Below are positions 1 through 11,416 of a stretch of 64,000 nucleotides of DNA, one piece after another. The first letter of the stretch is position 1. The number at the start of each line of letters is the position of its first letter. A model generated the notes under the pieces. It was not told the DNA's origin and searched no databases. It saw nothing but the letters and a program-made list of their open reading frames with translations. The stretch is from Glebionis coronaria (lineage: Eukaryota > Streptophyta > Magnoliopsida > Asterales > Asteraceae). Position numbers and translations under genes: made by a program. The stretch spans positions 357,487,628 through 357,551,627 of the forward strand of contig CM046879.1 in assembly GCA_025667525.1 (NCBI GenBank). Reading direction: 5' to 3'.

Positions 1-1939
1 TTATCTAATAAAAAAAAAACATAAATCCCTGGAGACAAAGAAAAATTCGTGGGTTTCATAGAGGAGAATTAGGGTTCTTCAAAAAAATTAGGTTTTCTTC
101 ATCTTCCATTGATTTAAGGTAAAAACCTTCATTAACCTTTTTAATTAAATTGTTTTTATGTTTAATTAATCATTCTTATGATGGATTAAGGGTTATGGTT
201 TATATGAAAACAGTAGATTAATGATGTATTAATCATAATATGATGATCATATAATCTAGGGCTTGTATTAGAAGGGTTATAGGTTATTAATTAGATCAAT
301 TTGTTTAAAACCCGTTTTTAAAAACTGGGCAGAATTTTCAGTCTATTGTTTTGATCATATCTCGAGTTCTAGGAACATTCAAGATGCGATCAAACTAGCC
401 CTGGATAGGTAATTGAGTTGGATTTCTAAATCAAGAAACGAGAACTAAATTGGAGGTCGGGAAGTGGGTCAAAAACAGGTTACAACAGTCGGAGGTCAAA
501 ACAGTTTTGAATTCAGCCTGTTTTCTTTTTAAGTTTTGGGTTGTTTAGGGTACTTAGGGTTGCATTGGGATCTTCTCACGAACATGAGAGATGGTTTATA
601 TATTGTAGTAAGGATCTGCACTTGGGCTAAGATTGTGGTTTAGGGTAAGACCCTCTAATGGTAATGAACTTTTCATACGTTTAAAATCAGTGAATTCTGG
701 ATAGGTAGCAATATATACACATATATCTGGGACTTAACAGTAGCTTTAAGGTTAGGGCAAGTGGGAGGTGTTAGCTAACATGTCTAAAAGTGTGAATATT
801 CCTTTTACAGAAACCATGGGTATGTTTAAGTGAACGTTTGACTTAAAGTTTTGAGACCTAAAACTGGGACTGTTTTGTGTAAAATTATGAACGGGATAGC
901 TATTAAACTTAACCAAGTTAGGTACTTGTTAAGGAAGGGTAATGGGGTGATTAGAGCTTAACAATGAGGTAATTATACGGGAATAGACTAGATGTCCATC
1001 ATAGGTTGATGAGCCATCTTAGTGATTGGTTTGTGTATTGATTTCGTGTTTTTGGTTTGTTAGCTTGTTGCTAGTGCGAGGACTTGTGAAGAAGCTATCA
1101 GGTGAGTTTCATAGTCCCATGTCTTTTAATGATTTTGACTTCTAGGTGGGATGGAAGAGACACTGATTGGTTTTATAACTTATGCTGTGAATGTTTTGTG
1201 TGTACACTTATGTGATTAATTGCTATGTGATTCTTGATTGTGTTTATGATTTGGATCGGGGGACACGTACCGTCTCAGTTATTGTGGTTTGACAAGGTAG
1301 TGGCCTTGAGGTTTGACAAGGTAGTGGCCTTGTGGTTTGACAAGGTAGTGGCCTTGGGATAGGTACATAGTGTGATCATCTATGGTACCATGTTGTTTGG
1401 CAAGGTAGGAGCCTTGGATTTTGGTTTGGAATGATTGATCTTGAATGCTAGTTGTTAATACATAATTGTAGCACATTGTCCATATGTTATTGTGTTGATG
1501 GTTGTTATTCATAACTTGTAATTGATTTAGCGTGGGAGTCTAAACCTATGACTCTCACCAACTTTATGTTGACGTGTTTTAGTGTCTCTTTCAGTTGATA
1601 CTATGGTTAAGCATGAGAACATAAGTGGCTAGGATTGGAGAAGCTTAGGAATGCATATAGAAGGAGAATCCCCGTTTCCTTCTTAGTTTTTCTTTGTTCT
1701 TTTAATAAGTGATACTGTGGCACACATATATTTGTTTGGTTATGTTATTTGTTTGTCTTGGGTAAGCGGTAGGACTGTTACCTACTTACCTAGACTCTTG
1801 AGTCTGATGAGATATTGTCATGACTTTGTGTCTCCATTTTATGACATTTCTTATTTCATATAGTTATCTTTATAGACACGCCATGTTGTGATGATATCCA
1901 TACGTCGCGCCCCATATTCCGCCATGGTGGGGTGTGACA
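1..1939 (+). mobile_element. 5' LTR (left-truncated by window) of non-autonomous gypsy-like element G
   Basis: Positions 1-1939 repeat the segment 4497-6456 with small substitutions and one 18-bp gap near 1197 relative to 5696, so this is one of a pair of long terminal repeats. It ends in TGTGACA and is followed directly by a primer-binding site. The first ~670 bp of the LTR lie outside the window. No protein-coding potential is credible; the antisense 77-codon ORF at 1279-1512 is only a translation of a 24-bp tandem repeat. Confidence 0.9.
1285..1356 (+). repeat. 24-bp tandem repeat x3 in LTR of G (5' copy)
   Basis: Three consecutive 24-bp units beginning tggtttgacaaggtagtggc, followed after ~30 bp by a diverged fourth unit around 1389-1415. 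The same array is present in the 3' LTR at 5802-5873, so it predates insertion. Confidence 0.9.
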
Positions 1940-1942
1940 GAA

Positions 1943-1953
1943 TGGTATCAGAG
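1943..1953 (+). promoter_or_regulatory. Primer-binding site (initiator Met tRNA type) of G
   Basis: TGGTATCAGAG lies 3 bp after the LTR end at 1939. It matches the complement of the 3' end of plant initiator tRNA-Met, the usual primer of Tekay-like and other chromoviruses and of many copia elements. Confidence 0.85.
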
Positions 1954-3812
1954 ACAAAGGTTATAGAGAATTAGGTTGCCTAGTCGTATAGCCTAGTCTA
2001 TAGCTTAAGGGTCCCTGCATATAAGCGTCATAGGAGTATGTGTGTATTTTATAGTAATTGATGTGTTTGAATATTATTTTCGCAGTATTTGTTAGGTTAT
2101 GAACTATTATGGTTCATACTTAACTACATGTTATTTTCTTTACGAGTTTTGATTAGTGCGGGTAGAACCATGGTCGTATACGCTAGTCATTGTTGGATTT
2201 CGCTTAATTATGTTTTCATGTTCTTTATACATTTTGAATTTTGTCTACGCTGGTTCAGCTGGACTACGAGTTTATGAGTTTCGTGCATTGGCTATGTTAT
2301 TTTAATACATGGGGTTTTGGATCTTATCTTGTGTGGTTATGTGCTTTTGAGTTGTCGGATTATGTGTTATGTGTAGTATTAATTTCTTATAAGTGTCATC
2401 ATAGGAGGGAGTACTTTGGTGAAAGGGAACATGTATAATTATGGAGGCCTACATAATTATATATGTGCCACAACACCACTGGACTTTCAAGTATGATTGC
2501 ATGAAAGAGAGTTAATACATGCTTATATAGTATATGTTGGATGGATTTGAGTGTATGTACGTTTATGCCTATGTATGTAAAATTATTTTCTACTTACCGG
2601 TTGTATTCTTGGGATGGTTGCTAGCTCGTTTCTCTTTGAGATGTTCAACTTCTGTAGTAGCGCATTTCTCGGGCCCTCATTTCACGTGTTTGTTTGTACG
2701 GTACTTTTGGCGTGAAGGATTTTGAGATGGTGGAGATTTCTTTTTGGGGTAACGATGTCTTTTGTTTCGAGTTATACATGGTAAAAAAATAGAACTTGTA
2801 AATTGAAAAAAAAATAGTTGTTGGTAGTCGATGAAATAAGGAAGTGTCGGGATCATGTTTCAAATAAGGTGGAATATAAATTCTTTAACATATAAGCATG
2901 ACTCGGTTATTTTAAAATATTTTGGTTTTGATCACCTAAAGTTATTGTTCTTAAGTTAAAAATTTTGTTCTTATTTAGTGAAATATGTTAAAATCATGTA
3001 ATTAATAGAGTTTTAATTTTCTGGAATTAAAATAAATTAGGTTCTAGTTTTGGTAATTAATGGGGGGTTTTAGGGTTTAAAAATTGTTTTTTTTTTGTGT
3101 ATAAATCGGAGTAGGCATAAACTGTCGCTAAACTGTCAAAATATGTCGCTAACTGTCAGAAACTGTCGCTAATGCCTAGGCAGATTTTGAGAAAAATCGT
3201 TTTGGTCATAACTTATTCGTTTTTAAAGGTTTTTGGGTGATTCAAAAGCCTAAAATTATGTACTCGGAACATACTTTTCAAATATCCAGAAAGTTTCGTA
3301 ATTGGAAGTCAGTAGTTTGGTCGAATTAATTGTACAAGTGTTGAGTTTAAGGTTAATTTTCGGACAACATGGTTTAAACTCGTGTTTTGGGTATTTTGCG
3401 GTAATGAACACTTGGAGGGTTAACATAGAGATGAGTTGGGAAGGAATTTGAGAGTTCTTTAGACCTTATTATACGTGGTTATATTTTGATGAGTTTGATT
3501 TATGGTATTTATGAGTAAGACTGAAATCGGGGTGACAGTTTTAAACCCGTTGAGTTATGTGACGGCTCCTAACTTGGTTTCAAGACAGTTCTTGTTTAAT
3601 GAGTTGCGAGATTTAGTTAGGTTGGTTACATAACTTTATGGTTTTGATAAGTTTCCTCGCGGACGGTTAAGGCTCATGTGTTGTTGGTTGAGATTATTTT
3701 CGTGTAAACTGAGTTCACGTTTGAACGTGAAGGTTTTATCAGGGATATGCATCCTCGTTTGTTTGCTGAGAATAAGTTTGAGTTTGGGAGTGAATCTCGG
3801 GACGAGATTTCT

Positions 3813-3827
3813 ATTAGGAGGGAGTGA
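3813..3827 (+). promoter_or_regulatory. Polypurine tract of G
   Basis: The purine-rich stretch attaggagggagtga lies immediately before the TG of the 3' LTR, where plus-strand DNA synthesis would be primed. Confidence 0.75.
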
Positions 3828-4487
3828 TGTGACAACCGTGGTTTTGGGTTTGTCACTTGGTCTTACTTTTAGGTTATTTTATGTGTGCTTACTTGAATTG
3901 TGTGTTTACGTGTTTATTTTGTGTGAACGAGGTTGGTGTGATTATCGTTTATGAGTATAGAGTACTCATAAGTAAATCGAGGAACGGTTATTTCATGTTC
4001 ATGAGCTCACAAGTGGTGACTGTGAAATGAAAATGGTGATATTGTGGTGTTTACGTATACGTATAAGTATTATAGTATTAATATTTTTTTTTAGGATTTA
4101 CGGTTTAGCATTTAGAGGTCTCGGGTGAGGTAATTATCCATATGAATATTTTTCGGGATGGTTTTAAGTCATTTAGGACTTAGTTATAAAGTTTATTTCA
4201 AAATTTGAGATTTTTTATAAAAGTGTATATTTTACGTCTTTTACGGTAAAACGCGTAAATTTGACTAGTTTTACGGTTTTGAGGTTTTGGAAGCTTTAGG
4301 AGCTGAAATAAATTAAGGAAAATTAAGGTAATATTATTAACATAATATTAAATAATAAAAATAAAAAAAAACGAATTTATTGGGTGTTTGGGTCGGTTTA
4401 GACGCACCAAAGAAAGAGAAAAAGGGAAAAAGGGAAAAAAAGGAAAGTTGGGTGTGTTATACTTGGACTAGGATTTTATGTACACAC

Positions 4488-4494
4488 TATATAA
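4488..4494 (+). promoter_or_regulatory. TATA box in G 3' LTR
   Basis: TATATAA in an AT-rich context about 660 bp into the LTR marks the likely U3/R junction region. The equivalent position in the 5' LTR lies just outside the window. Confidence 0.6.
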
Positions 4495-5801
4495 GGTTAT
4501 CTAATAAATAAAAAAAAACATAAATCCCTGGAGACAAAGAAAATTTCGTGGGTTTCATAGAGGAGAATTAGGGTTCTTAAAAAAAATTAGGTTTTCTTCA
4601 TCTTCCATTGATTTAAGGTAAAAACCTTCATTAAGCTTTTTAATTAAATTGTTTTTATGTTTAATTAATCATTCTTATGATGGATAAAGGGTTAGGGTTT
4701 ATATAAAAACAGTAGATTAATGATGTATTAATCATAATATGATGATTATATAATCTAGGGCTTGTATTAGAAGGGTTATAAGTTATTAATTAGATCAATT
4801 TGTTTAAAACCTGTTTTTAAAAACTGGGCAGAATTTTGAGTCTATTGTTTTGATCATATCTCGAGTTCTAGGAACATTTAAGATGCGATAAAACTAGCCC
4901 TGGATAGGTAATTGAGTTGGCTTTCTAAATCAAGAAACGAGAACTAAATTGGAGGTCGGGAAATGGGTCAAAAACAGGTTACAACAATCCAAGGTCAAAA
5001 CAGTATTGAATTCAGCCTGTTTTCTTTTCAAGTTTTGGGTTGTTTGGGGTACTTAGGGTTGCATTGGGATCTTCTCACGAACATGAGAGATGGTTTATAT
5101 ATTGTAGTAAGGATCTGCACTTGGGCTAAGATTGTGGTTTAGGGTAAGACCCTCTAATGGTAATGAACTTTTCATACGTTTAAAATCAGTGAATTCTGGA
5201 TAGGTAGCAATATATACACATATATCTGGGCCTTAACAGTAGCTTTAAGGTTAGGGAAAGTGGGAGGTTTTAGCTAACATGTATAAAAGTGTGAATATTC
5301 CTTTTACAGAAACCATGGGTATGTTTAAGTGGACGTTTGACTTAAAGTTTTGAGACCTAAAACTGGGACTGTTTTGTGTAAAATTATGAACGGGATAGCT
5401 ATTAAACTTAACCAAGTTAGGGACTTGTTAAGGAAGGGTAATGGGGTGATTAGAGCTTAACAATGAGGTAATTATACGGGAATAGACTAGATGTCCATCA
5501 TAGGTTGATGAGCCATCTTAGTGATTGGTTCGTGTATTGATTTCGTGTTTTTGGTTTGTTAGCTTGTTGCTAGTGCGAGGACTTGTGAAGAAGCTATCAG
5601 GTGAGTTTCATAGTCCCATGTCTTTTAATGATTTTGACTTCCAGATGGGATGGAAGAGACACTGTTTGGTTTTATAACTTATGCTGTGAATGTTTTATGA
5701 TTGGTAATGGACTTGTGTGTACACTTATGTGATTAATTGCTATGTGATTCTTGATTGTGTTTATGATTTGGATCAGGGGACACGTACCGTCTCAGTTATT
5801 G

Positions 5802-5873
5802 TGGTTTGACAAGGTAGTGGCCTTGAGGTTTGACAAGGTAGTGGCCTTGTGGTTTGACAAGGTAGTGGCCTTG
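5802..5873 (+). repeat. 24-bp tandem repeat x3 in LTR of G (3' copy)
   Basis: Same three units as at 1285-1356. The unit number is identical between the two LTRs. Confidence 0.9.
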
Positions 5874-6456
5874 GGATAGGTACATAGTGTGATCATCTAT
5901 GGTACCATGTTGTTTGGCTAGGTAGGAGCCTTGGATTTTGGTTTGGAATGATTGGTCTTGAATGCTAGTTGTTAATACATAATTGTAGCACATTGTCCAT
6001 ATGTTATTGTGTTGATGGTTGTTATTCACAGCTTGTAATTGATTTAGCGTTGGAGTCTAATCCTATGACTCTCATCAACTTTATGTTGACGTGTTTTAGT
6101 GTCTCTTTCAGGTGATACTATGGTTAAGCATGAGAACATAAGTGGCTAGGATTGGAGAAGCTTAGGAATGCATATAGAAGGAGAATCCTCGTTTCCTTCT
6201 TAGTTTTTATTTGTTCTTTTAATAAGTGATACTGTGGCACACATATATTTGTTTGGTTATGTTATTTGTTTGTCTTGGGTAAGCGGTAGGACTGTTACCT
6301 ACTTACCTAGACTCCTGAGTCTGATGAGATATTGTCATGACTTTGTGTCTCCATTTTATGACATTTCTTATTTCATATAGTTATCTCTATAGACACGCCA
6401 TGTTGTGATGATATCCATACGTCGCGCCCTATATTCCGCCATGGTGGGGTGTGACA

Positions 6457-7086
6457 AGGGATGAAGTTATCACAAAGTCATTTTGATTGGATTTTCAATT
6501 CCAAAAGGATTAATAAAGATCTCTTCATTATCATAATTAAGAACATCAATCATATTGACCGACTCTTTTCCATTTGATTTTGTTGTGATTTTTCCCATTT
6601 TAAAAACTTGTTGTTCATCCCGAACCCTAAGAATTAACTCCCCTTCGGCCACGTCAACTAAGGCTCTTCCGGATCGTAAGAATGGTCTACCAAGTATTAA
6701 CGGAATACGAGGATCCATCTCATAGTCGACCACGACAAAGTCCACAGGAAAAGTGAATGTACCAACTCGAACAAAAACGTCTTCGGCAATACCAACGGGG
6801 TATGCGAGAGTTCGATTAGCTAATTCGAGAGTCATACGAGTCGGTACAAGGTCGGGTAAGGATAATTTTTCCAAACCGAGAGTGGCGTAAGATTGATGCT
6901 AGCGCCGAGATCCGCTAAAGCCATACAATCATCGATTTGAGGAAACGAGTAAGGTAACACGAATCGTCCGGGATCTCCTAGCTTTTCGGGAAGCTCTTTG
7001 AGAAGGATCGCGGAACAATTCTCATTTAAACGGGTGTTCACGAGCTCAACCATTTTTTCTTTCTTATTAAGAAAATCTTTAAACAT
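6457..7086 (-). pseudogene. Athila A protease domain (broken)
   Basis: Retropepsin-like aspartic protease that would process the gag-pol polyprotein inside the virus-like particle. The active-site segment reads [13 protein letters not shown] (7000-6900 region), where D-L-G-A-S replaces the canonical D-T/S-G, as is common in Athila. The C-terminal half contains DPRIPLILGRPFLRSGRALV (about 6720-6655), the family's flap/ILG hallmark. The two halves are in different frames (frame change near 6880), and a stop follows the final TL at about 6470; a 2-base loss would explain that stop because the next bases read DNFIP in the shifted frame. The domain is then cut by element G. Confidence 0.85.
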
Positions 7087-8074
7087 TTTTTACAAATTTT
7101 GGCATTTGAGCAAGTGCTTCAATAAGGCTAATGTTAACATTGACGTTGGAAATCATTTTCAAAAAGTTGGAGACATGAACGTCATCCTTGGTGAGCACTT
7201 TAGCCTTATCTAACCTAGAGGGATAAGGAATATTAGGCTTAGACTTTGAAGGTTGAGAAGGAGAAGGACTCGCTTCTTGAACAACCGTAGGGATAGGCTC
7301 TTTGGACAATGGAGCACTAGTACTAGGAGTGGTAGTGGGAGGAATCACCGAAGGGGGAGTAGGATTACTCATTATGACCTCCGGGCCTTGTCTCTCCTTT
7401 ATGGGCGAAGAGATGGAAGGTCCCACTAAAGTGGCTCCACTTCGAGTAGTGATAGTACTCACATTAGCACGAGGGTTAATCTCGGTATTAGAAGGTAAGG
7501 CTCCTTGGGGTCTAAGGGATTGAATCATTGTCAAAAATCTCTTATCGTTGGAATCTTGCATTTTTCTAGTAGATTCTTGCATTGCTTTCATGATTTTCTC
7601 ATGTTCGGTCAATTTTTGTAGAACCAAGTCCATTTGAGGGTTGTGCATGTTCATTTGATTAAACCCTTGATTGTTAACCCCTTGATTAGGAAAACCTTGG
7701 TTTTGATATTGAGATTGAAAACCGTTGTTATTATAAAAACCTTGGTTATTATTTTGAAACCCTTGATTTTGACCATTAAAATTCCCTTGATTTGCATTCC
7801 CTTGAAAATTACCCATTTGAGGACCTTGGTTCCTATTTTGGTATTGGGTATTTTGGGCGGGTGGGGTTGGTCTTTGTGTTGCTACAAAACCCGGGGGAGC
7901 CAAATAATTAGTACTCTTGTAAGACAAATGGTTAACATCAAAATTAGGTTTAAATTGAACCCGTTCATTAGCATTGGTGTTATAAGCACAAACTTGTTGT
8001 TGTTGATTGTAAACCTTGTCACAATTGAAATATGAATGTGGTCCACCACAAGTCTCACACGTTTCACTAGTTTC
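7079..8074 (-). pseudogene. Athila A gag C-terminal part: zinc knuckle and N/Q-rich linker
   Basis: A CCHC-like knuckle (C-E-T-C-G-G-P-H-S-Y-F-N-C, near 8066-8029) is followed by a long low-complexity stretch rich in N, Q, G and F (about 7830-7630) and a proline/serine/threonine-rich linker leading to protease. The knuckle would bind element RNA. A TAG stop separates the upstream gag segment (just after ALNGQVNAM) from this part, and the ORF starting at 7927 is otherwise open to 7079. Architecture fits Athila polyproteins. Confidence 0.8.
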
Positions 8075-9055
8075 TTACATAGCATTAACTTGACCATTGA
8101 GGGCTTGGGTTTGTAAAGCAATTGATTCAACAAGCGAAGTAAGTTTATCGATTCTCTTGTCGTTCTCACTAGAACTAGCACTTGCCATAGTGTCCCTAAC
8201 ACTCTTGGTTTGTACTTTTGCCTTATTTTCAATTATAGCCCAAGCCTCGTTCATTGATTTCACAAGAATATTGCCCCCCGCGGCACTATTAAGTGAGTCT
8301 TGGTCATTTAGAGTTAAACCATTGTAAAACGTATTTATTTGATGCACTTTAGTGAAACCATGTTGTGGACATTTTCTTTAATGCTCTTTAAATCGATCCC
8401 AAGACTCACTAAACGTTTCCCCATATTGTTGTTCAAAAGTAATGATTTCATTCCTTAAAGAAGTGGTCCGTGATGGTGGGAAAAAGTAATTAATGAACTT
8501 GGTCTCTTAGTCGATCCATGTTGTGATAGTTTGGGGTGGTTCCTTATCAAGCGAAATCCGGGCTTGTCCCTCGAGGGAAAAAGGAAAGAGTTGTAAACGA
8601 ATGGCCTCTTGTGGCACCCCATTGTATTTGACGGTATTAGTCAAATGGATAAATCTTTTTATATGATCATGGGGGTCATCTTGGGAACGACCCAAAAATG
8701 GTGTAGCGGAAACCATTTTAATTAAATCCGATTTGAGTTCAAAATTATTTGCTCCAATTGCGGGGACAACGATAGCGTCATCGTTTCCCTCAACGTGTGA
8801 TTGCAGAATCTCGAGCATAGGTCGGTTATCCGTTTCCATCGTATTGTCGAAAGCGCGATTCTCGGGATCGGCTTGATTGACGGTCTTTTTGTTTTTCTTC
8901 TTCTTCTTTTTGGAAGAATTAGAAGTATTTGGTACACCAATTGGTATGTATGTACGCGCGCGAGTGCGTATACAATTAAAACTTGGAATGAGGTAGGTGA
9001 CCTCGGTCGACTTTGAGAGGAAAAGGATTATCCCTCTCGAATGAGGTAGGTGCAA
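8075..9055 (-). pseudogene. Athila A gag N-terminal/capsid part (broken)
   Basis: Capsid-forming part of gag. The segment with FLGRSQDDPHDHIKRF (about 8695-8650), a QLFPFSLEGQA motif and then TWID is typical of the plant Retrotrans_gag fold. The frame stops just after TWID near 8507, continues as ETKFINYFFPPSRT after the stop, and is broken again around 8385 before HQINTFYNGL. A lysine run (8915-8890) precedes the capsid domain. The start is uncertain: upstream codons to 9055 look like leader rather than protein, so the true N-terminus may be near 8845 (METDNRPML). Confidence 0.8.
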
Positions 9056-9734
9056 TATTTAAAAAGCTACAAAAATATATACTTAATTACTACTTGAGTT
9101 GGCAAACGAATAATCGGTCGTCCCTCTCAATATACGCACAAGCAAGCGGGGAAACGAGGTGGCACAAAGCACTTAAAAACCTTTTTCCTTAGACGGCCTT
9201 TTATAGCGCGTCGCCTTATACCCACCTTATAGTTTGTATATATCGAGTTCAAACGTCTTACTAGTATTTATCTATTTTTCCTTTTTATTTCGTTTAGGAT
9301 GCGAATACAATAGTTAGGTGATGACATCCCAACTAAGGCCTTATTTGAAAAGTAGGTGAATTAATTGTGCTACAAAATATAATATAGTAAAAAAAATCTT
9401 TTTGTATTTTTTAGAAAAATATATATTCACAATAAAAATCGAAAGAAATCAAACTAAGAAAAATAACACTAATACGTAATATTTTTGGTGTAATACTTTT
9501 AGGAAAAAGTATTACTTTTTGATTTTTTAATTTTTTTGTTGCAAATCTTAGGAAAGAATTTGCTTTTGTTGATTTTTTAATTTTTTTGTATTTTTATATT
9601 TTTGATTTTTGATTTTTTTTTATTTTTGATATTGTTGCAAGAAAATTAACGTTCAAAAAGAACGGATCCCAAAATCCAAACGTCTCACGAAATCGTCAAT
9701 CGTAACGAGCGAAGCGGCAACGGCGCCAATTTAA
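9056..9734 (-). other. Athila A untranslated leader
   Basis: Between primer-binding site and gag. AT-rich, with T-runs on the + strand at 9500-9630 and no coding potential on either strand. Confidence 0.7.
9711..9728 (-). promoter_or_regulatory. Athila A primer-binding site
   Basis: On the minus strand TGGCGCCGTTGCCGCTTC lies six bases inside the LTR end (9735). This GGCGCC-type site is characteristic of Athila and related non-chromoviral gypsy elements and differs from the iMet-type sites elsewhere in this window. Confidence 0.8.
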
Positions 9735-10288
9735 TGTACAGATTTTGCAAGGCAAATCTTTTAAGCAATGAATGTTCGTTTCCTCGACTTGACTCGAATT
9801 GATTTTCAATTTAAACGTAAGACTAATTGTTCTTGGTGAAACGTATTTGTGGTATTTTTAACTAAAAACTATATAATTAAAAAGTATTTTAAAAATCTAT
9901 TTTAAACTAATTTAAATAAAGACTATTTTGAAACTTAAACAAAGTTTAAATCTAAATCAAATTTTAAATTTAATAAACTAATTTTAAACTATTCCAAAAA
10001 AAACATTTAAACAAAATTTGAAAACTAATTGTAACTAATTAAAAACTATATTAATGGAATCTATTTAAACTAATTGAAAACTATTTAAAAAAAAACTAAT
10101 TTTTAAAATTAAACGAAATATTTTTTATCTTTTTATTTTTTTCTAAAAACTTTAAACTTATAAAAGAAAGTAAAAAGAAAATTTATATCTAAAATTAATT
10201 AAACTAAATTTATATTTAAACTAATTTAAATAAACTGCTAACAATTATGAACCTATATTAATTACTTAAAGCGAAATAAAACACAAAA

Positions 10289-10361
10289 GGAGTACTAGCT
10301 AAGCTGGTTATGGCGTTGGTTTGCTAAGCGAGAGGTCCAGGGTTCGAAACCCAGGAGTGGA
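10289..10361 (+). other. tRNA-like segment with Pol III A and B boxes inside Athila A LTR
   Basis: TAGCTAAGCTGG (10296-10307) fits the A-box consensus TRGYNNARNNG and GGTTCGAAACC (10341-10351) fits the B box. Their start-to-start spacing of 45 bp is that of a tRNA. A D-arm (GCTA/TGGC, 298-301 with 311-314 of the 10 kb block) and a T-arm with one mismatch can be drawn, and GCT sits near the anticodon position. The acceptor arms (10289-10295, 10355-10361) do not pair, so this is a tRNA-derived relic or SINE head rather than a working tRNA gene. Confidence 0.6.
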
Positions 10362-11394
10362 CAGATTTTGGCTAATATATTTTTGGAATTAAAAATCTCA
10401 GACTAAAAGAGTCTGAAACTTAAGCAGTAACAGCAACACTAAAAAGCAAATAAAAGCTGAATCAAATAAGCTAAACAGCCGAGACAAATAAGCAAATGAT
10501 GAACAATTCAGGCAGATCTTAATATAAAATCTCGACTTAAAACGAAAATCTAATAAGCAATTCTAATAAGCATATCAATGACCAAATCAAACTCAAATAC
10601 TCAATAATCTCAAATCCAAATGAGCAAAACATAGAAAAACTATCAGAATCTAAGCAGATATAAGATCTAAATAATAAGCAAATCAAATAAGACCAAAACT
10701 AAAAACTAAACTCAGCAGACACGAAAATAAGCATATAATTCTAAGCCAAAAGTAAATCAATTCCAATAAATCTCAAATCCAAACTGAACCTTAAACAGTA
10801 ACTTACTCAAAATAAAAAAAAAACGTATCAAAAACAACAGTACTAATAAACCAACGCAGATGTAAAATCAACTAACAAATACACAATCTAAATAACACAA
10901 GCAGATTAAAAATAAACAACAATCCTAACATAAGCAGATAAATATTTAACTAAAACGTAACAATAGAATTAAAGAGAAACAAACCTGGTGATGAATCCGT
11001 TGTGACGAAGAGCGGCGCTGAGCCGTCTTATTAACCGAAAACGAACACCACCTTCATCATCTCGAATCCAACCCGAACAGTAACCGAACCAGAAAAATAC
11101 CCATTCGAACAGATTTTTTTATAATACTTTCCCAGTAGGGGAAAAGCAATAATCCACTTTCTATTTATTTATTATTTTTTTAATTATAAAAACAAAAAAT
11201 AAAAAAACAGATTGAAGATTATAATGAAGCTTTGACAGAAAATTAAATGAGATACGAATTAATTAAAAATAAACTTATCATTAATAATAATAAAAATTAC
11301 ATTAACTGGAAAATTGAAATTATATTAAACCTAAAAACTAATTTGCAGAAATTAAAAAAATAATAAAAAGTGCACCACTAAATTACACATGAAG

Positions 11395-11416
11395 GGGGTT
11401 TTTATAGGCAAACCCC
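11395..11416 (-). promoter_or_regulatory. Inverted repeat enclosing the TATA box of Athila A LTR
   Basis: GGGGTTT (11395-11401) and AAACCCC (11410-11416) form a 7-bp stem. Read on the minus strand, the loop and start of the second arm contain CCTATAAAA, the likely core promoter. Confidence 0.5.

Larger units (their letters stand above)
1940..3827 (+). mobile_element. Internal region of element G, no gag-pol
   Basis: Only 1.9 kb separates the two LTRs, and no retroviral-type domain is visible on either strand; the ORFs here are short and have no recognisable motifs. The 3' end keeps the arrangement usual for Ty3/gypsy elements: a block around 3796-3812 (ctcgggacgagatttc), then a purine-rich tract, then the LTR. 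G therefore looks like a large-LTR, non-autonomous derivative that would need proteins from a relative. A simple internal deletion of one copy is the alternative. Confidence 0.8.
3828..6456 (+). mobile_element. 3' LTR of element G (2629 bp)
   Basis: Begins TGTGACAACC and ends GTGTGACA, and is the full-length partner of the truncated repeat at 1-1939. It carries a TATA box at 4488-4494 and the same 24-bp array as the 5' copy. Immediately after it the sequence becomes minus-strand Athila protease, so G inserted into that element. The target-site duplication cannot be checked because the left end is outside the window. Confidence 0.9.

Noticed and set aside
1279..1512. Antisense 77-codon ORFs with QGHYLVKP repeats (1279-1512, 5796-6029)
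   Set aside because: They are translations of the 24-bp LTR repeat; no start context, no homologous protein features.
10289..10361. Functional tRNA-Ser(GCT) gene
   Set aside because: Acceptor and anticodon stems do not pair; kept only as a tRNA-like relic.
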